Shown here: positions 28,318 to 36,454 of the stretch, one piece after another
Layout: every line of letters begins with the position of its first letter
Position numbering within the stretch: position 1 is the stretch's first letter
Program-made: the position numbers and the translations under genes
Notes under the pieces: model-generated
Told to the model about the DNA's origin: nothing
The model's database searches: none
The model's input: only the letters and a program-made list of their open reading frames with translations
Assembly: GCA_963845695.1 (NCBI GenBank)
Contig: CAWJTQ010000018.1
Location: forward strand, 88,797-152,796
Direction: 5' to 3'
From: CAWJTV01 sp963845695
Lineage (GTDB): Bacteria > Planctomycetota > Planctomycetia > Isosphaerales > Isosphaeraceae
DNA length: 64,000 nt

Positions 28318-29356
28318 TTGGTCGGGTCGAGAAATGTTCGGCTTCGGGTCGGTGTGATCGGCTTGGGTCGGCTCTGGGAGACGCGGCACAAGCCGTCACT
28401 GGCACGCCTCTCGGATCGGTTCCGGGTCACGGCTGTCTTCGACCACGTCTACCGCCGCGCCGAGATCGAAGCTGCCCAGATCGGCTGTGCCTCTTGTGAG
28501 GGGCTCTCCGGACTGGTCGAGCGACCGGATGTCAACGTGATCTACCTCCTCTCGCGCCAGTGGTTCGGACTGCATCCGATCGCGTTGGCGTGTGCGGCGC
28601 ACAAGCCGGTGTACTGTGCCCTGCCATTGTCCGACGACCTCGCAGAGCTGGAAGGGCTGGTCAAGCTGGTGGATTCCAGTGGGATCGTCTTCATGCCGGA
28701 GTTCGCCCGGCGCTGCTACCCGGCGAGTCTCCGGCTCAAAGAGCTGCTGGCGACTCAACTGGGACCGCCACGCCTGGTCCTCGGTCACTCTCGCCTCTAT
28801 GGATTCGACCGATACGCCGTGCCTGGTCCCACTACCCAGATCACCCCGGCAGCCCTGTTGATCGACCCGGGGAGCTATCTGCTGGACTGGTGTGGTTTCG
28901 TCTTCCAGGGGTTACCCGAATCGGTGCAGGGCTTTCGGTGCCAGGTCATCGGGACGGACGGTCTGGTCGATCCGGAGTCGGACTTCGAGAGCTTCACCGC
29001 GACGTATTCCCACGGAGCGGCGGCCCACATCTCGTTCGCCCGCTACCACCGGACGTGCTGGGGCGAGGCCAGCCGCTTCTTACCGGCCCCCGGGTTTCAG
29101 GTCTTCGCGGAACGCGGGGCGGCGTTTCTCGAACTGCCCGAGCGGATCCAGTGGTCGCAGCGCCGGCGGCGTCAAAGACGAGCGACTCCCCTTGGAGCCC
29201 ACGGTCGGCGATGTGCTCAATGACCAGTTTCACCGCCTGGTCCGCGGCGATCACGCTCTGGCCCCCACAATCCACGACGCACTGACCATCGCCCGGCTCG
29301 TACACGATCTGAGACGCAGTCATTCCGAGGGAGGGACGATCTTTCGATCTTCGTGA
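28318..29356 (+). CDS. Gfo/Idh/MocA-family oxidoreductase-like protein (one frameshift)
   Basis: A TTG start at 28318 is favoured by GAGGAGG seven bases upstream. The Rossmann motif is VGVIGLGRLWETRHKP, and NVIYLLSRQWFGLHPIALAC follows. At the usual E-K-P motif the sequence reads KPVYCALPLSDDLAELE, so the normally catalytic Lys is absent; activity as a sugar dehydrogenase is doubtful. An extra base near 29158 shifts the frame; the restored C-terminus reads PLEPTVGDVLNDQFHRLVRG and ends at 29356. A membrane glycosyltransferase gene follows within 100 bases, so a role in sugar metabolism is possible. Substrate unknown. Confidence 0.8.
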
Positions 29357-29452
29357 GGATTCAGGAAGCTGGAATCTCGAAACCGGGATCTGAAAACGAG
29401 TTATGGAATCCGGAATCGGTATCGAGGGCACCATCGAGAAGGAGCGCCAACT

Positions 29453-31225
29453 GTGATGCGGATGGATTCGCAACCGAACGAGATCCAGCAAAAGGATCAT
29501 CGCGCGGGCCGGCTAACCAGGGCGGTGCTCGTGGTCCTGGCCGCTGCGACTGGCTTGGGCCTGATGGCCGACTCACTCATGAAGAACTCGGCGACCTACG
29601 ACGAGGTGATGTATCTCTCGGTAGCCGCGCGATGGTGGCGGACGGGCGAACAGGCTCGGATCACGAGAGCCGGCTCGCCGCTGACCTTCTGGAAGCTCCA
29701 GCAAGTACCCATGCTCTGGGCCTTGGACCATCTCGGATACGGCGACTGGATCGATCACCCTGAGAAATTCGAGGTGATCGTGCTCCCGCTGGCACGGATC
29801 GCCGCGCTCTGGATCTGGCTGGTCGCACTGGCGTTGGTGGTTTATTGGAGCCGTCGGTTGTACGGTCCCCGCGCGATGGTCCTGGCAGCGTGGTGGTTCG
29901 CGCTGAGCCCAAATCTCCTGGCGCATGGCCCTCTGATCACGATGGAGACCCCGATTCTCGCGGCAATGACCGGCATGACGTTCCTGTTCTGGGTCTTCCT
30001 GCGGACCGGCGATCGCCGCGCCTTCCTCGCTTCCGCGTTCCTGGGCGGGCTAGCGTTCTCCTGCAAGTTCACCGCAGTGGTCGCGCCTCCGATCTTCGGG
30101 TTGCTCTGGTGCCTCGCACGATGGAGAGACGGCGACCGGCGACCGGTCCGTCTGACCATGACAGTGGCCGCGGGAATCCTCGGCTTCGCGGCCGTCATGG
30201 TGATTTCGGACGTGCTCATCACGGGCGGCGCCATGCTGCCGATGAGCCCTCGGACAGGTGACCACCCGAGCTTCGACGGCAAGTTCGGCTCGACGATCGG
30301 CGGCGTGCTCCGGCGCATCGCCGAGGCATCGTTCCCGCAGGACTGGGTCGGTTTCAGTCGCCAGGCGATCATGCAACGGTCCGGGGCAACGGGCTACCTG
30401 CTCGGCGAGCTGCGCGACACGGGCTGGCGCTACTACTTCCTCGTGGCTCTTGCAGTCAAGGTCCCGCTGGCTTTCTGGCCGGTCGCGACGGTACGGGCAG
30501 CACTCGCCCGACGCATCCCGTCCGCAGGTCGCGACTGGGTTCTCCCCGTCGCAGCGGTCGCGTTCGTGATTGTCGCCTCGTTCGGCTCCACGCGCAATCT
30601 GGGGTTCCGCTATCTCCTACCGATCGCACCCCTGACGATCGTCTGGATTTCCGGACTCGCGGAAAGCACGAGGTGGCCCCGTCGTCTGGCGTATGCTGGC
30701 CTGGCGGCGCAGGCGGTGGCCATCGTCTCGATCCATCCCTACGAGCTGACGTACTTCAACGCCCTGGCGGGTGGTCCGATCGGCGGCCGGTACGTCCTCT
30801 CCGACTCGAACCTCGACTGGGGCCAGGGGCTCAAGCCACTCGCCCGACTCCAGCACGAACATCCCGAGTACCGGGACCTGACCTTCTTCTACTTCGGTGA
30901 CAACGATCCCAACCTCTACGGCGTCGCAGGACAGAGTTACACGGTGCGCGCGGCGAACGCAAACGAAGACGTCCCCACTCATCTCGCACCCCGAACCACA
31001 TATCTCGCCGTCTCGGCCTCACTCCAGTGGGGGCCTTATGGTCCGCGCGGGCTATTCGACCCATTGAACCATATCGAGCCGGTCTGCTTCACGGACGACG
31101 CGACGATCGCGATTTATCGGACCGCCGACATCCCGGGATTCCAGAAGATGAGCGAATTCCTGGCCCACGCGAAGTCAGAATCTCCGACGGACGTGGCGCG
31201 CTGGCCGAGTCGACCCCGAAGGTAG
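29453..31225 (+). CDS. Membrane glycosyltransferase of the PMT/ArnT (GT39/GT83) type
   Basis: A polytopic membrane protein of 590 aa using a lipid-linked sugar to glycosylate an extracytoplasmic acceptor. The start is GTG 29453 (or ATG 29456), after GGAG about nine bases upstream. The first TM helix (about residues 22-40) is followed by the acidic motif ATYDEVMYLSVAARWW, the catalytic Asp-Glu position of this superfamily. About nine further hydrophobic segments follow (for example IAALWIWLVALALVVYW). The C-terminal soluble part contains YVLSDSNLDWGQGLKPLAR, a block common in planctomycete and acidobacterial homologues. Acceptor unknown. Confidence 0.88.
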   Translation: MMRMDSQPNEIQQKDHRAGRLTRAVLVVLAAATGLGLMADSLMKNSATYDEVMYLSVAARWWRTGEQARITRAGSPLTFWKLQQVPMLWALDHLGYGDWIDHPEKFEVIVLPLARIAALWIWLVALALVVYWSRRLYGPRAMVLAAWWFALSPNLLAHGPLITMETPILAAMTGMTFLFWVFLRTGDRRAFLASAFLGGLAFSCKFTAVVAPPIFGLLWCLARWRDGDRRPVRLTMTVAAGILGFAAVMVISDVLITGGAMLPMSPRTGDHPSFDGKFGSTIGGVLRRIAEASFPQDWVGFSRQAIMQRSGATGYLLGELRDTGWRYYFLVALAVKVPLAFWPVATVRAALARRIPSAGRDWVLPVAAVAFVIVASFGSTRNLGFRYLLPIAPLTIVWISGLAESTRWPRRLAYAGLAAQAVAIVSIHPYELTYFNALAGGPIGGRYVLSDSNLDWGQGLKPLARLQHEHPEYRDLTFFYFGDNDPNLYGVAGQSYTVRAANANEDVPTHLAPRTTYLAVSASLQWGPYGPRGLFDPLNHIEPVCFTDDATIAIYRTADIPGFQKMSEFLAHAKSESPTDVARWPSRPRR

Positions 31226-31400
31226 GATTCTGAGAGGTGTCAGTGAACCTCAACTTCCACCTGGAGTTCGTTACCTCGGCCTTCCACGCCACACAGCCAA
31301 GCCGGCCCGATTTCTCCGGCCCAACAGGTCGGCAGAGCATATCCCAGGCGTGAAACGCTGAGGGCACTTTTTCGGCCAACCGCGGAGGGAATCGGCTGAC

Positions 31401-32375
31401 TCACTGCCCTTCAAGAACGCGGTGCTTCATCATGCCGTCGTAGACGATCCGAGTGAATATCCCGCCGTTGAACAAACCCTTGCCCCAAGTTGCATCGAGG
31501 TCCTTAGTCGGCTTGGCGTCAATGGCCTCTCGGGTCGTCTTACCGGCATCGACCATCAGTGACAGGCGATCGTGGATCGTGACAAGCATTTTGCGAAAGG
31601 CCGCGAGATCCTCCCTCGTTCCAACCGGGCCGTGGCCTGGGATGATCTTGGTATTCGGCCCGGCAAGCTCGAGTACGCGATCGGCTGCGGCGATCATGCC
31701 CCCGATCCAGCCGCGACTCGAGGCGTCGATGTTGGGATAGAAGCCGTTGGAAAAGAGGTCGCCGGTGTGGATCACGTTGCGGGTCTTGAAGTGCACGACG
31801 AGGTCGCCGTCGGTATGTGCCGGGGGGACGGCGCTGAGGTGGATCGTCTCGTCACCAACGTGGAGGGTGGCATCGTCAAAGGTCACGGATGGCAGTGCGA
31901 CCGCGGGCGAGGCCGGGGTCGTCATCTTGAACGCCTCGGTGTATTGATCCGTCGAAAGCCGCTTGCGTGTCGCGCCCGTCGCGGCGATGACAGCCCCGGC
32001 TCGGCCGAAGACCTCATTCCCGCCGGCGTGGTCGAAGTGCCAGTGCGTATTGATGAGCACCGACACTGGCTTGCCGCCGACCTGTCGGGCTTTCTCCAGA
32101 ACCTCCCGACCGCGCACAGGAATCCCCGAATCGACCAAGAGGAGGCCATCCGCACCGCGGAGCACGGCGATGTTGCCACCAGGACCTTGGATCAGGTCGA
32201 GGCCATCGGCGATGTTCACGACTTGGATGGGAATCTTGCTGAGCATCGGACCGATCTTCGCGATGAGTGGGGCGGGGTCGGATTCATCGGCAGGTTCATC
32301 GGCCCGGGAACGTCCCGTCGTGAGCATCGTGCCAGTCATCCCCAAGCCCATCCGTAAGAGTTGACGCCTATGCAT
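31401..32375 (-). CDS. Exported MBL-fold metallo-hydrolase
   Basis: A metallo-beta-lactamase fold hydrolase, 324 aa from ATG 32375 (MHRRQLLRMGLGMTGTMLTT). The N-terminus looks like a short export signal with twin-basic residues. Zinc ligands are in NTHWHFDHAGGNEVFGRAG (HxHxDH), with further ligands in VIHTGDLFSN and IIPGHGPVG, and the PPAHTDGDLVVHF block. It resembles the subclass B3/SoxH-like hydrolases of unknown substrate, not a proven beta-lactamase. Convergent with the glycosyltransferase gene. Confidence 0.88.
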   Translation of the reverse strand: MHRRQLLRMGLGMTGTMLTTGRSRADEPADESDPAPLIAKIGPMLSKIPIQVVNIADGLDLIQGPGGNIAVLRGADGLLLVDSGIPVRGREVLEKARQVGGKPVSVLINTHWHFDHAGGNEVFGRAGAVIAATGATRKRLSTDQYTEAFKMTTPASPAVALPSVTFDDATLHVGDETIHLSAVPPAHTDGDLVVHFKTRNVIHTGDLFSNGFYPNIDASSRGWIGGMIAAADRVLELAGPNTKIIPGHGPVGTREDLAAFRKMLVTIHDRLSLMVDAGKTTREAIDAKPTKDLDATWGKGLFNGGIFTRIVYDGMMKHRVLEGQ

Positions 32376-32494
32376 GTTTGGTCTCTGTAAAGGCGCTGGG
32401 AATCGTGATCTCGCGGAGTCCGGACTCCGGATTTGGGATTCTCCGACTCGGATTGCTCGTCGATCACATTGCAACGGATCGCAGGTTGCGCCGA

Positions 32495-32707
32495 TCAGGC
32501 GATCACGCCGCCGTACACGTTGATGGTTGCACCAGTGACGAAAGAAGCCTGCGGTGACGCGAGGAAAGCGACCACGGCCGCGACCTCATCCGCCCGCCCG
32601 TATCGCCCGAGGGGGATCACATTGCGCAGGGTGTCAGCTGCCGGATTCTTGGCGGAGTCCGCCGGGTTCATGCCGCTCCGCAATGCTCGGTCAATAGATG
32701 TCGCCAC
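32495..32707 (-). pseudogene. C-terminal fragment of a short-chain dehydrogenase
   Basis: Only the last third of an SDR remains: PLGRYGRADEVAAVVAFLAS followed by the usual GATINVYGG end. The Rossmann N-terminus, NNAG and the YxxxK site are missing, and the upstream DNA already belongs to the zinc-ribbon gene, whose 3' end it overlaps by 17 bases. This is a remnant left by a deletion or recombination. Confidence 0.75.
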
Positions 32708-33257
32708 CGCGGGAGAGACGTTCTTCCAGGCCGTCGGCGATCTCGGCGACGCGCCGGATCAATCCGTTCGCGTCGGTGGACTTGAGCATCTCGGTAGGAA
32801 CGTTTTCGATGACAACGAAGTACTCCTCCCCTCGCAGGACACGAATCGCGAAGTGTCCTTCCACGATGCGTGCGTTAAGCTTGAGCAAGGTACGGCAATC
32901 GCGGTCGTTGACCGGCGCGCAGACGGAGACTAGCCCGAGGATGGTGCGGCCTTCGGCGTCGATGCCGGCCGGTCCGACGTAGACGGCTTGCTTCCGATCC
33001 AGTCGGAGAGGAACGACGAGTTGCCAGCCCTGTCCCGACGGGTTGGCGTCGTATCCCCCTCGCCGGACGAATTCGAGGAGCAGCCGGGCGACGTCGGGGT
33101 CCGCCGGCTCGGGCAACTCGTAAGGACCAAGAGCGTCGGAGCCGGCCCCGGCGTCGGGTTGCACGGAGCCCAGGGGAAGCCCACAACTCGTGCAGTATCG
33201 GTCCGAGAGGTGGTTCGTCAGCGTGCAGCGTGCACAAATGATCGTGATACTCACCAT
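32691..33257 (-). CDS. Zinc-ribbon protein with YbjN/CesT-like domain, 188 aa
   Basis: The N-terminus carries a zinc ribbon, CARCTLTNHLSDRYCTSCGL (two CxxC pairs). After a Pro/Ala linker, an alpha/beta domain (about residues 55-175) reads VARLLLEFVRRGGYDANPSG, then VVPLRLDRKQAVYVG, LKLNARIVEGHFAIRVL and a C-terminal helix, resembling the YbjN/type III secretion chaperone-like fold. A cytoplasmic role is likely; no function can be given. The gene's end overlaps an SDR remnant, and its last residues may be derived from that junction. Confidence 0.7.
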   Translation of the reverse strand: MVSITIICARCTLTNHLSDRYCTSCGLPLGSVQPDAGAGSDALGPYELPEPADPDVARLLLEFVRRGGYDANPSGQGWQLVVPLRLDRKQAVYVGPAGIDAEGRTILGLVSVCAPVNDRDCRTLLKLNARIVEGHFAIRVLRGEEYFVVIENVPTEMLKSTDANGLIRRVAEIADGLEERLSRGGDIY

Positions 33258-33388
33258 CGATCAGCAGCTCCTCGGCGCCAGTTCCACGGCTGCTTACGCC
33301 CTCAAGACCCAGACGTTCCGTCGAGCCGAAAGTGCGGCGGGGGCAGGAACTCCCCGACGCACCGAACCGACTCAGTGTCCGTTCGCGT

Positions 33389-33964
33389 TCACTTCTCCTC
33401 AACCTCGATCGACGACAAGAGCGCGTCGAAGTCCGGTTTGAGCTTGGTCATCGTCTTGTCAGGACCGACCATTCGGATGTAGTAGCTGACGCCGTCCCCG
33501 GTGACGATCGCGCCAAAGAAGCGGGCATCCTTCCGCTTCTGTTCCGCAGGACGTCCGGGGAACTGCGCCGGTTGATAGTCACCGTGAGTCTCGGCACGGG
33601 TCACCTCGACATTCTTCCCCTTGACCTTCTTGCTTTTGATCTCCGGTGCGTTTCCATCCTTGTCTTTGAAGAAACCCTGCCAGCGCTTCAGGTTGTCTTC
33701 GACCGTCCCGGCGCTGGGACGGAAGATGTAGACCACCATCTCGGCCGGGTAGTCGTCACCCTCGATGGGTTCGACCTTCAACTGGGCCACTCGCATTCCT
33801 CCTCCCGGCGGGGGGCCCGACTTCCAGGACTTAGGGGCCTCGAACTTCAGGCCGCTTGCGCTGATGGTTTGCGTGGTGTCGTCGGCCCCGGCCAGGAGCA
33901 ACGTTATGGCTGCCATCCCCAGAACACCACACACGCTTCGACGAAGCCGGTTCGATTGTCTCAT
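33389..33964 (-). CDS. Conserved secreted protein, 191 aa
   Basis: The N-terminal signal peptide (MRQSNRLRRSVCGVLGMAAI, then TLLLAGA) is followed by FEAPKSWKSGPPPGGGMRVA and a mixed alpha/beta domain ending LLSSIEVEEK. The layout (short domain beginning with a predicted F-x-x-P-x-x-W strand) is common among planctomycete exported proteins of unknown function. It lies divergent to a ThuA-domain gene with about 170 bases between them. Confidence 0.75.
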   Translation of the reverse strand: MRQSNRLRRSVCGVLGMAAITLLLAGADDTTQTISASGLKFEAPKSWKSGPPPGGGMRVAQLKVEPIEGDDYPAEMVVYIFRPSAGTVEDNLKRWQGFFKDKDGNAPEIKSKKVKGKNVEVTRAETHGDYQPAQFPGRPAEQKRKDARFFGAIVTGDGVSYYIRMVGPDKTMTKLKPDFDALLSSIEVEEK

Positions 33965-34133
33965 GTGTTGCGAACTCCTCGATCGCCGCGATTGCCGGGC
34001 CGAGACTTGCGACCAGGCCCGGACCGGTTTACGCTACGACTCGTCCTTCCGATTGAGAACTCAAGATCGCATCCCGGTTGATCCGCTGTACCCTGATCCT
34101 ACCAAGAGGGCCCCCCGGGCAGGAGCGACTTCC

Positions 34134-34919
34134 TTGAACAAACTTCCCATCATCGGCCTGAGCCTGGTGTTGTCCGGTTGCCTTGTCCAGCCGGCCCTGG
34201 CGCAGAAGAAGGTGCCCAGTGGCGCCAAGGTCTTGCTACTTTCGGGCGGCCAGCGCGAACACCACGGCTACCGCGACCAGGCATTCTACCTGTCCCGTGC
34301 CCTCGAGAACACCGGCCGGTTCCAGGTGACGATCGGCGAGGACGCCGCGATTCTCGAAACGCCGGCCATTCGCAAGTACGACCTGCTCATCGTCGCCGCG
34401 GACCGTCGCGACCCCGAATCCAAGTTCACCAAGAGCCAGCAAGAGGCGATCTTCGAGTTCGTCCGCTCGGGACACGGCTATGTCTCGATCCATGGCGCCG
34501 ATAACGCCGCGGCCGACTGGCTTCCCGAATGGAAGGAGATGCTCGGCGGCGTGTTCTCGCACATCGGCCAGCCCGACGGCAAGACCCGAAAGGGGACCTA
34601 TACGGTCAGGATTGCCGACAGTTCGAGCCCGATCACTCAGGGGCTCAAGGAGTTCAGACTCGAAGACGAGCTCTACTACCAGATGCAGATGATGCCCGAC
34701 GTCCAGCCGCTGGCGACGATCGAGCATCAGGGCGTCGCCTGGCCGGTCGCCTGGACGCGTACCTTCGGTAAGGGGCGTGTCTTCCACACGAATCTCGGCC
34801 ACACTGGTTGGAGGGACCACGCTGAGAACGACCCGCTCCGCGACCCCAATTTGATGCGATTGATCGTTCAGGGCATGGACTGGGTCGTGGCCGGGCAGGT
34901 GGCCGGCGAGAAGAACTGA
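34134..34919 (+). CDS. Exported ThuA-domain protein
   Basis: ThuA-like proteins have a glutamine amidotransferase-like fold and are linked to sugar (trehalose-type) use. The start is TTG 34134, with GGAG eight bases upstream, giving 261 aa. The signal sequence MNKLPIIGLSLVLSGCLVQP includes a possible lipobox (LSGC) and also a signal peptidase I site after ALA. Fold motifs are VLLLSGGQREHHGYRDQAFY, YDLLIVAADRRDPESKF, GYVSIHGADNAAADWLPEW and VFHTNLGHTGW. It is followed after 55 bases by a Gfo/Idh/MocA gene, a very common planctomycete pairing. Confidence 0.88.
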   Translation: MNKLPIIGLSLVLSGCLVQPALAQKKVPSGAKVLLLSGGQREHHGYRDQAFYLSRALENTGRFQVTIGEDAAILETPAIRKYDLLIVAADRRDPESKFTKSQQEAIFEFVRSGHGYVSIHGADNAAADWLPEWKEMLGGVFSHIGQPDGKTRKGTYTVRIADSSSPITQGLKEFRLEDELYYQMQMMPDVQPLATIEHQGVAWPVAWTRTFGKGRVFHTNLGHTGWRDHAENDPLRDPNLMRLIVQGMDWVVAGQVAGEKN

Positions 34920-34974
34920 TTCTGTCGATCAGCCCCACAACGATTCCCAGTACCACACCGCGGAAGGATTCACG

Positions 34975-36362
34975 ATGCACATTCCCGATCACAAACCACG
35001 TTTGGTCGATCGCTCCCGACGACTCTTCCTCGGCGCGACCGGCGGATTGGCCCTCAACTTCACGATCGTCCCGCGTCATGTTCTCGGCGGCGCGGGGTTC
35101 GTCGCACCGAGTGACCGGCTCGATGTCGCGAGTGTCGGCGTCGGGGGCATGGGAGGTGGCGATATCGCCACCATCAGCCGCCTCGGCGCCAACATCGTCG
35201 CCCTGTGCGACGTGGACGAGGAACGCGCCTCCGGCTCGTTCAACGCATTCCCGAAAGCACGCCGATACAAAGACTTCCGCAAGATGATCGATGAGGAGGG
35301 GGGACGCGTTGACGCGGTCACGGTCGGCACGCCGGACCACATTCACGCCGTGGCGGCCATGGCGGCGATCCGGGCGGGGAAGCCGGTGTATTGCCAGAAG
35401 CCGCTGACCCACACGCTGGTCGAGTGCCGCGAGCTCACGAAGGCCGCGCGGCGGGCCGGCGTCGCCACCCAGATGGGCAATCAGGGACATGCCACGGAAG
35501 GGGCTCGGTTGACCAACGAGTGGATTCAGGCCGGGGTCATCGGACCGGTTCGCGAGGTCCACGTGTGGTCGGACCGGGCTGGCCGGCTCTGGAAGCAAGG
35601 CATCGGCCGCCCCAAGGACACACCGCCCGTCCCGCGCACTCTGGACTGGGATCTCTGGCTGGGGCCTGTCCACGCCCGGCCCTATCATCCGGCGTACGCA
35701 CCGGTTAGTTGGCGGGGCTGGAGGGATTTCGGAACTGGTGCTCTGGGCGATATGGGCTGCCATATCATCGATCATCCTGTCTGGGCCCTGGGACTGGGCG
35801 CACGCCGACTACGGTCGAGGCCCGGACCACGCTCGACGGCTCGTTCCTCGATGGAGACAAGCCCAACTTCGAAACCTACCCGGTCGCCGCGATCATCTAC
35901 TTCGACTTTCCGGCGCGGGGCGAGATGCCTCCCGTCCGCATGACCTGGTACGAGGGCGGACTGATGCCGCCGACACCACCGGAAATGCCGGTGGGCCAGA
36001 GCTTGCCCGACAACGGAGTCCTGTACATCGGAAGCAAGGGGAAGATGTACCATGGCTCGCACGGAGGGATGCCCGAGCTCTTGCCGCGAGTCCTGCACGA
36101 ACAGGCCGCCACGGTCCCAAAGACGATGAAGCGCTCGCCCGGTCATTACGAAGAATGGGTAGAAGCCTGCAAAGGCGGACCGGGTCCTGTCTCGAACTTC
36201 GACTACGCCGGCCCGATGACCGAGATCGTCCTTCTGGGAGTCCTGGCGCTCCGGGCGCCGGGTCGCCGGTTGGAATGGGACAGCGAGAACATCAAGGTCA
36301 AGAACGCACCCGAGCTGAACCAATACGTCCACATCGAGTACCGCAAGGGATGGACCCTGTAA
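34975..36362 (+). CDS. Tat-exported Gfo/Idh/MocA-family oxidoreductase (one frameshift)
   Basis: A twin-arginine signal (DRSRRLFLGATGGLALNF) precedes the Rossmann motif ASVGVGGMGGGDIATI. The E-K-P equivalent GKPVYCQKPLTHTLVECREL keeps the Lys, and QMGNQGHATEG and DMGCHIIDHPVW match the planctomycete/Bacteroidetes GH109-like group. One missing base near 35802 shifts the frame; the restored C-terminal half (DKPNFETYPVAAIIYFDFPA onward) ends in YVHIEYRKGWTL. Probable extracytoplasmic sugar dehydrogenase or glycosidase-like enzyme, NAD-bound. Clustered with ThuA upstream and DUF1549/1553 and DUF1501 genes downstream. Confidence 0.88.
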
Positions 36363-36454
36363 GTCAAGTACCGGGCGCGGGTCACGCGACCTCGCCCGGT
36401 GGCCGACCGCTCCGTTTCGTGGACCCTTGTCGGTGACCATCCTAGAGAGCGATA

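Noticed and set aside
31401..32375. Calling the MBL-fold protein a beta-lactamase
   Set aside because: The HxHxDH site is shared by many hydrolases; nothing specific to beta-lactamases was seen.
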